Assembly (NCBI RefSeq): GCF_900129215.1
Contig: NZ_FQUQ01000002.1
Location: 310,001 to 374,000, forward strand
Length of the DNA stretch: 64,000 nucleotides
Direction of reading: 5' to 3'
From: Pedobacter caeni
Lineage (GTDB): Bacteria; Bacteroidota; Bacteroidia; Sphingobacteriales; Sphingobacteriaceae
Shown here: positions 61,736 through 64,000 of the stretch, piece after piece
How the letters are laid out: the number at the start of each line of letters is the position of its first letter
Position numbering within the stretch: position 1 is the first letter of the stretch
The notes under the pieces: model-generated
Told to the model about the DNA's origin: nothing
The model's database searches: none
The model's input: the letters and a program-made list of their open reading frames with translations, nothing else
Made by a program: the position numbers and the translations under genes

Positions 61736-62563
61736 ATGATACATATAGGAACTTATATAGAACAATTTATAAACTGGCTTACCCTTCATTTTGGCGCTTT
61801 ATTTCAGGTCATCAAAGTAGTGGTAGAGTCTGTAGTGAATGCTGTGGAGTGGACCCTGATGTTCCCCCCATTTTATGTGGTCATTGCATTAATTGCATTT
61901 CTGGCCTGGAAAAGGACAGGATGGGGACTGATGTTGTTTACGCTTTTGGGCTTAACCCTGATCTGGGGAATGGGGTATTGGGCACAAACCATGGCAACAT
62001 TGGCATTGATCTTATCTGCGGCTTTTATAGCCTTGTTAATGGGCATTCCCTTGGGGATATGGGCGGCAAAAACACCCATGGCGGGAAAACTGATCAGACC
62101 AGTGCTCGATTTGATGCAAACCATGCCAGCTTTCGTTTACCTGATTCCTGCTGTACTGTTCTTTGGACTTGGAAAGGTTCCGGGAGCCTTTGCTACCGTG
62201 ATCTTTGCAATGCCTCCGGCAGTACGTTTAACTACACTGGGCATCAGTCAGGTGCCAAAAGATATCGTGGAAGCGACGCGCTCTTTCGGGGCAACACCCC
62301 GACAATTGCTGTTTAAAGTAGAATTGCCTCTGGCATTACCGACCATCCTGGCAGGAGTAAATCAAACCATTATGATGGCGCTTTCTATGGTGGTGATTTC
62401 TGCCATGATTGCTGCAGGTGGCTTAGGTGAAGTGGTACTTAAAGGGATCACGCAACTGAAAATCGGTTTAGGCTTTGAAGGTGGGATTGCAGTTGTAATT
62501 CTCGCAGTAATCCTCGACCGTATTACTCAATCTTTCGGGCCAGTGAAAAAGATAAACGCGTAG
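61736..62563 (+). CDS. proW: glycine betaine/proline ABC transporter permease
   Basis: A 275-residue permease with about six to seven helices. The conserved EAA-type loop is IVEATRSFGATPRQLLFKVELPLALPTI (about 181-208), and the segment FGLGKVPGAFATVIFAMPPAVRLT precedes it. This is the OpuAB/ProW layout. The start codon is one base after the proV stop (TAGTATG). Confidence 0.93.
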   Translation: MIHIGTYIEQFINWLTLHFGALFQVIKVVVESVVNAVEWTLMFPPFYVVIALIAFLAWKRTGWGLMLFTLLGLTLIWGMGYWAQTMATLALILSAAFIALLMGIPLGIWAAKTPMAGKLIRPVLDLMQTMPAFVYLIPAVLFFGLGKVPGAFATVIFAMPPAVRLTTLGISQVPKDIVEATRSFGATPRQLLFKVELPLALPTILAGVNQTIMMALSMVVISAMIAAGGLGEVVLKGITQLKIGLGFEGGIAVVILAVILDRITQSFGPVKKINA

Positions 62564-62611
62564 GCTGGTCAGCGTATAAATTGATCATCAACAAATAAAA
62601 AACAACATACC

Positions 62612-63475
62612 ATGAAAAAAATAATCAGCGGAATATTAATCGCATTGACCATCGGGATGGTTTACTCCTGTGGAAATACTGTAAATGATAAAAAAGTAAC
62701 CATAGCCTATGTAAACTGGGCAGAGGGAGTAGCGATGACGCATTTGTCTAAAGTCCTGCTGGAAAGAGAAGGATATACTGTAGACTTGAAAAATGCAGAT
62801 GTAGCACCAGTGTTTGCTGCAGTAGCAGGAGGGGATGCTGATGTGTTTCTGGATACCTGGATGCCGGTAACGCACAAAGAATATCTGGATAAATTTGGGG
62901 CTAAGCTGGAAATGCTGGGCACCAATTTTAAAAACGCAAGAATCGGTCTGGTGGTTCCCGACTATGTAAAGATCAATAGCATAGCGGAACTAAATGCCAA
63001 TGCAGCGATGTTTGATGGTAAGATTGTGGGCATCGATGCTGGTGCAGGAATCATGAATAAGGCCGAAGCTGCGGTTAAGGATTATGGTTTGAAACTGGAA
63101 CTGCAGTCTGCAAGTGAGGCGGCGATGCTGGCGATATTGAAGAAAAGCATTGATGCAAAACAACCTATCGTGATTACCGGTTGGGCGCCACACTATATTT
63201 TCAGTACTTATAAACTTAAATTCCTGAATGATCCTAAAGGTGTTTTTGGTGCAGTGGAATCTATACAGACGGTAGCGAATAAGGATTTTGTAACCGCAAA
63301 CCCTCAGGTGACGGCATTCTTTAGAAATTTTCAGTTGGATGATGCTGAATTGGGTTCATTAATGGCTGCTATGGAAAGTAGCAATGAGGAGAAGGCTGCT
63401 GTTGAAAAATGGCTGACTGAACACGCAGAGCTGGAAACACAGATGAGGTCTTTCCTGAAATCGGAAGACAATTAA
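62612..63475 (+). CDS. proX: glycine betaine ABC transporter substrate-binding lipoprotein
   Basis: A 287-residue lipoprotein with lipobox VYSC (Cys20), tethered to the inner membrane's outer face. The mature part has VTIAYVNWAEGVAMTHL, DADVFLDTWMPVTHKEY and ITGWAPHYIF, the tryptophan-rich regions that form the cation cage of ProX/OpuAC proteins. It is the last gene of the porin-proV-proW operon, 48 bases after proW, and is followed by two terminators. Confidence 0.93.
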   Translation: MKKIISGILIALTIGMVYSCGNTVNDKKVTIAYVNWAEGVAMTHLSKVLLEREGYTVDLKNADVAPVFAAVAGGDADVFLDTWMPVTHKEYLDKFGAKLEMLGTNFKNARIGLVVPDYVKINSIAELNANAAMFDGKIVGIDAGAGIMNKAEAAVKDYGLKLELQSASEAAMLAILKKSIDAKQPIVITGWAPHYIFSTYKLKFLNDPKGVFGAVESIQTVANKDFVTANPQVTAFFRNFQLDDAELGSLMAAMESSNEEKAAVEKWLTEHAELETQMRSFLKSEDN

Positions 63476-63493
63476 TCTTCATACCTATGTAAT

Positions 63494-63531
63494 GAAAAGC
63501 GGCCCGGAAGTTATTCTTTCAGGCCGTTTTT
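63494..63531 (+). terminator. first terminator after proX
   Basis: Imperfect stem around CGGCC / GGCCG with a T-rich right side (GTTTTTC), about 20 bases after the stop codon. The stem contains a few mismatches. Confidence 0.6.
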
Positions 63532-63541
63532 CATGTGTCTG

Positions 63542-63566
63542 CCGGAATTTTTTTCCGGTTTTTTTT
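63542..63566 (+). terminator. second terminator after proX
   Basis: CCGGAA / TTCCGG with a T5 loop, followed by eight T. It is a compact intrinsic terminator, about 70 bases after the stop codon. Confidence 0.8.
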
Positions 63567-63648
63567 GTGCCGGCATACTTTTGTTAAGCTGTGGTTTAAA
63601 TATTTAATTATTTATTAGTGATATTAATTAACTGTTGATTATTTTAAG

Positions 63649-63656
63649 TATATTTG
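63649..63656 (+). promoter_or_regulatory. -7 promoter element of the right-edge glycosyltransferase
   Basis: TATATTTG fits TAnnTTTG, 22 bases before the start codon in an AT-rich region. A TTG lies 11 bases upstream, too close for the usual pattern. Confidence 0.4.
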
Positions 63657-63678
63657 GTTTTATATATATTAAAGAATA

Positions 63679-64000
63679 ATGAAAATAAGTGTGGTTACAG
63701 TTGTTTTTAATAACGTGGAGTTTATTGAACAATGTATCTTATCGGTGGCTGCTCAGGACTATCTTTCTATAGAGTATGTTGTAGTTGACGGGGGATCAAC
63801 GGATGGGACGGTTTCTGTCATCAATAAGCATCTGAAGCACATTTCTTATTTCTGTTCTGAAAAAGACAGGGGCCTGTATGATGCCTTAAATAAGGGGATT
63901 GCACTAACTACCGGAGAGGTTGTAGGGGTATTGCACGCGGATGACTATTTTCCCGATGCGGGCATCCTTACTGAAGTGGCAGCCTGCTTTAAAAAACATC
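63679..64000 (+). CDS. glycosyltransferase family 2, 3' truncated by the window edge
   Basis: The first 107 codons of a GT-A transferase: MKISVVTVVFNNVEFIEQCI, then SVAAQDYLSIEYVVVDGGSTDGT (nucleotide-sugar loop), EKDRGLYDALNKGIALTTGE and GVLHADDYFPD (DxD motif, HADDYF). The pattern is that of WcaA/WbdP-like GT2 enzymes of polysaccharide synthesis. The rest lies outside. It may open another glycan gene group to the right. Confidence 0.9.
   Translation, partial: MKISVVTVVFNNVEFIEQCILSVAAQDYLSIEYVVVDGGSTDGTVSVINKHLKHISYFCSEKDRGLYDALNKGIALTTGEVVGVLHADDYFPDAGILTEVAACFKKH

Noticed and set aside
1-64000. CRISPR arrays, prophage, intact transposons, tRNA or rRNA genes
   Set aside because: No regularly spaced repeats, transposase or phage structural genes, or RNA-gene sequences were seen on reading both strands, though short tRNA genes cannot be fully excluded by eye.

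Overview
The window reads as chromosome of a Bacteroidota bacterium of the Sphingobacteriaceae type, most likely Pedobacter or a close relative. The grounds are TonB-dependent receptors with carboxypeptidase-like N-terminal domains, a DUF4249 lipoprotein, a Wzi-family protein, A-rich translation starts without clear Shine-Dalgarno sequences, moderate-to-low GC, and promoters of the Bacteroidota type (TTG, about 20 bases, then TAnnTTTG). I see no rRNA, tRNA, CRISPR array, intact insertion sequence or prophage. The genus is inferred, not proven.

Positions 1-22009 form an exopolysaccharide locus of the Wzx/Wzy type. A rightward gene train holds the C-terminal part of a Wzc-like tyrosine kinase, a Wzx-like flippase, a nitroreductase-fold protein, a pyruvyl transferase-like protein, a Wzy-like polymerase, four glycosyltransferases, a secreted GH99/WbsX-like protein, a hexapeptide acyltransferase and a secreted SGNH hydrolase. 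It meets a leftward operon ugd-manC-wzi. To the right of ugd, rightward, lie a WcaJ-like priming transferase and rfbB-rfbD-rfbA. Together these predict a lipid-linked polymer built from glucose, mannose, glucuronate and rhamnose, modified by acetyl and perhaps pyruvate groups. A 0.95-kb AT-rich gap then leads to a PAS-LuxR regulator, a candidate controller of the locus. A further family-2 glycosyltransferase is cut off by the right edge.

Positions 23.8-32.2 kb are mixed housekeeping and accessory genes: an aldo/keto reductase, an unknown 442-residue protein, a divergent AraC/MFS pair, DoxX, a leftward four-gene run (degenerate-Nudix regulator, NADAR, macrodomain, 2-oxoglutarate oxygenase) that looks like an ADP-ribose-related operon, and an NlpE-like lipoprotein. 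Positions 32.9-42.4 kb hold adk, obgE, GNAT proteins, a methyltransferase, an M1 metallopeptidase, a MocR regulator, a Tet-type MFS exporter and an ArsR-AHSA1 pair. The ArsR-AHSA1 promoter is built into a long inverted repeat.

Positions 43-57.6 kb are dominated by envelope transport: a TonB receptor with a DUF4249 lipoprotein next to a MATE exporter and a fossil of a second MATE gene; then an AraC regulator divergent from a TonB receptor, an ABC ATPase, and an ABC permease fused to an M1 peptidase-like domain that has lost its zinc site. Positions 57.8-63.5 kb hold a MazG-like pyrophosphohydrolase, an HD phosphohydrolase, and a well-marked operon of an outer-membrane porin with a glycine-betaine-type ABC importer (ATPase, permease, binding lipoprotein).

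The observations most worth following are the ADP-ribose operon, the zinc-less permease-M1 fusion, the MATE fossil, the hairpin overlapping a TonB receptor start codon, the ArsR promoter palindrome, and the duplicated start leader flanking a two-gene cassette in the exopolysaccharide locus.
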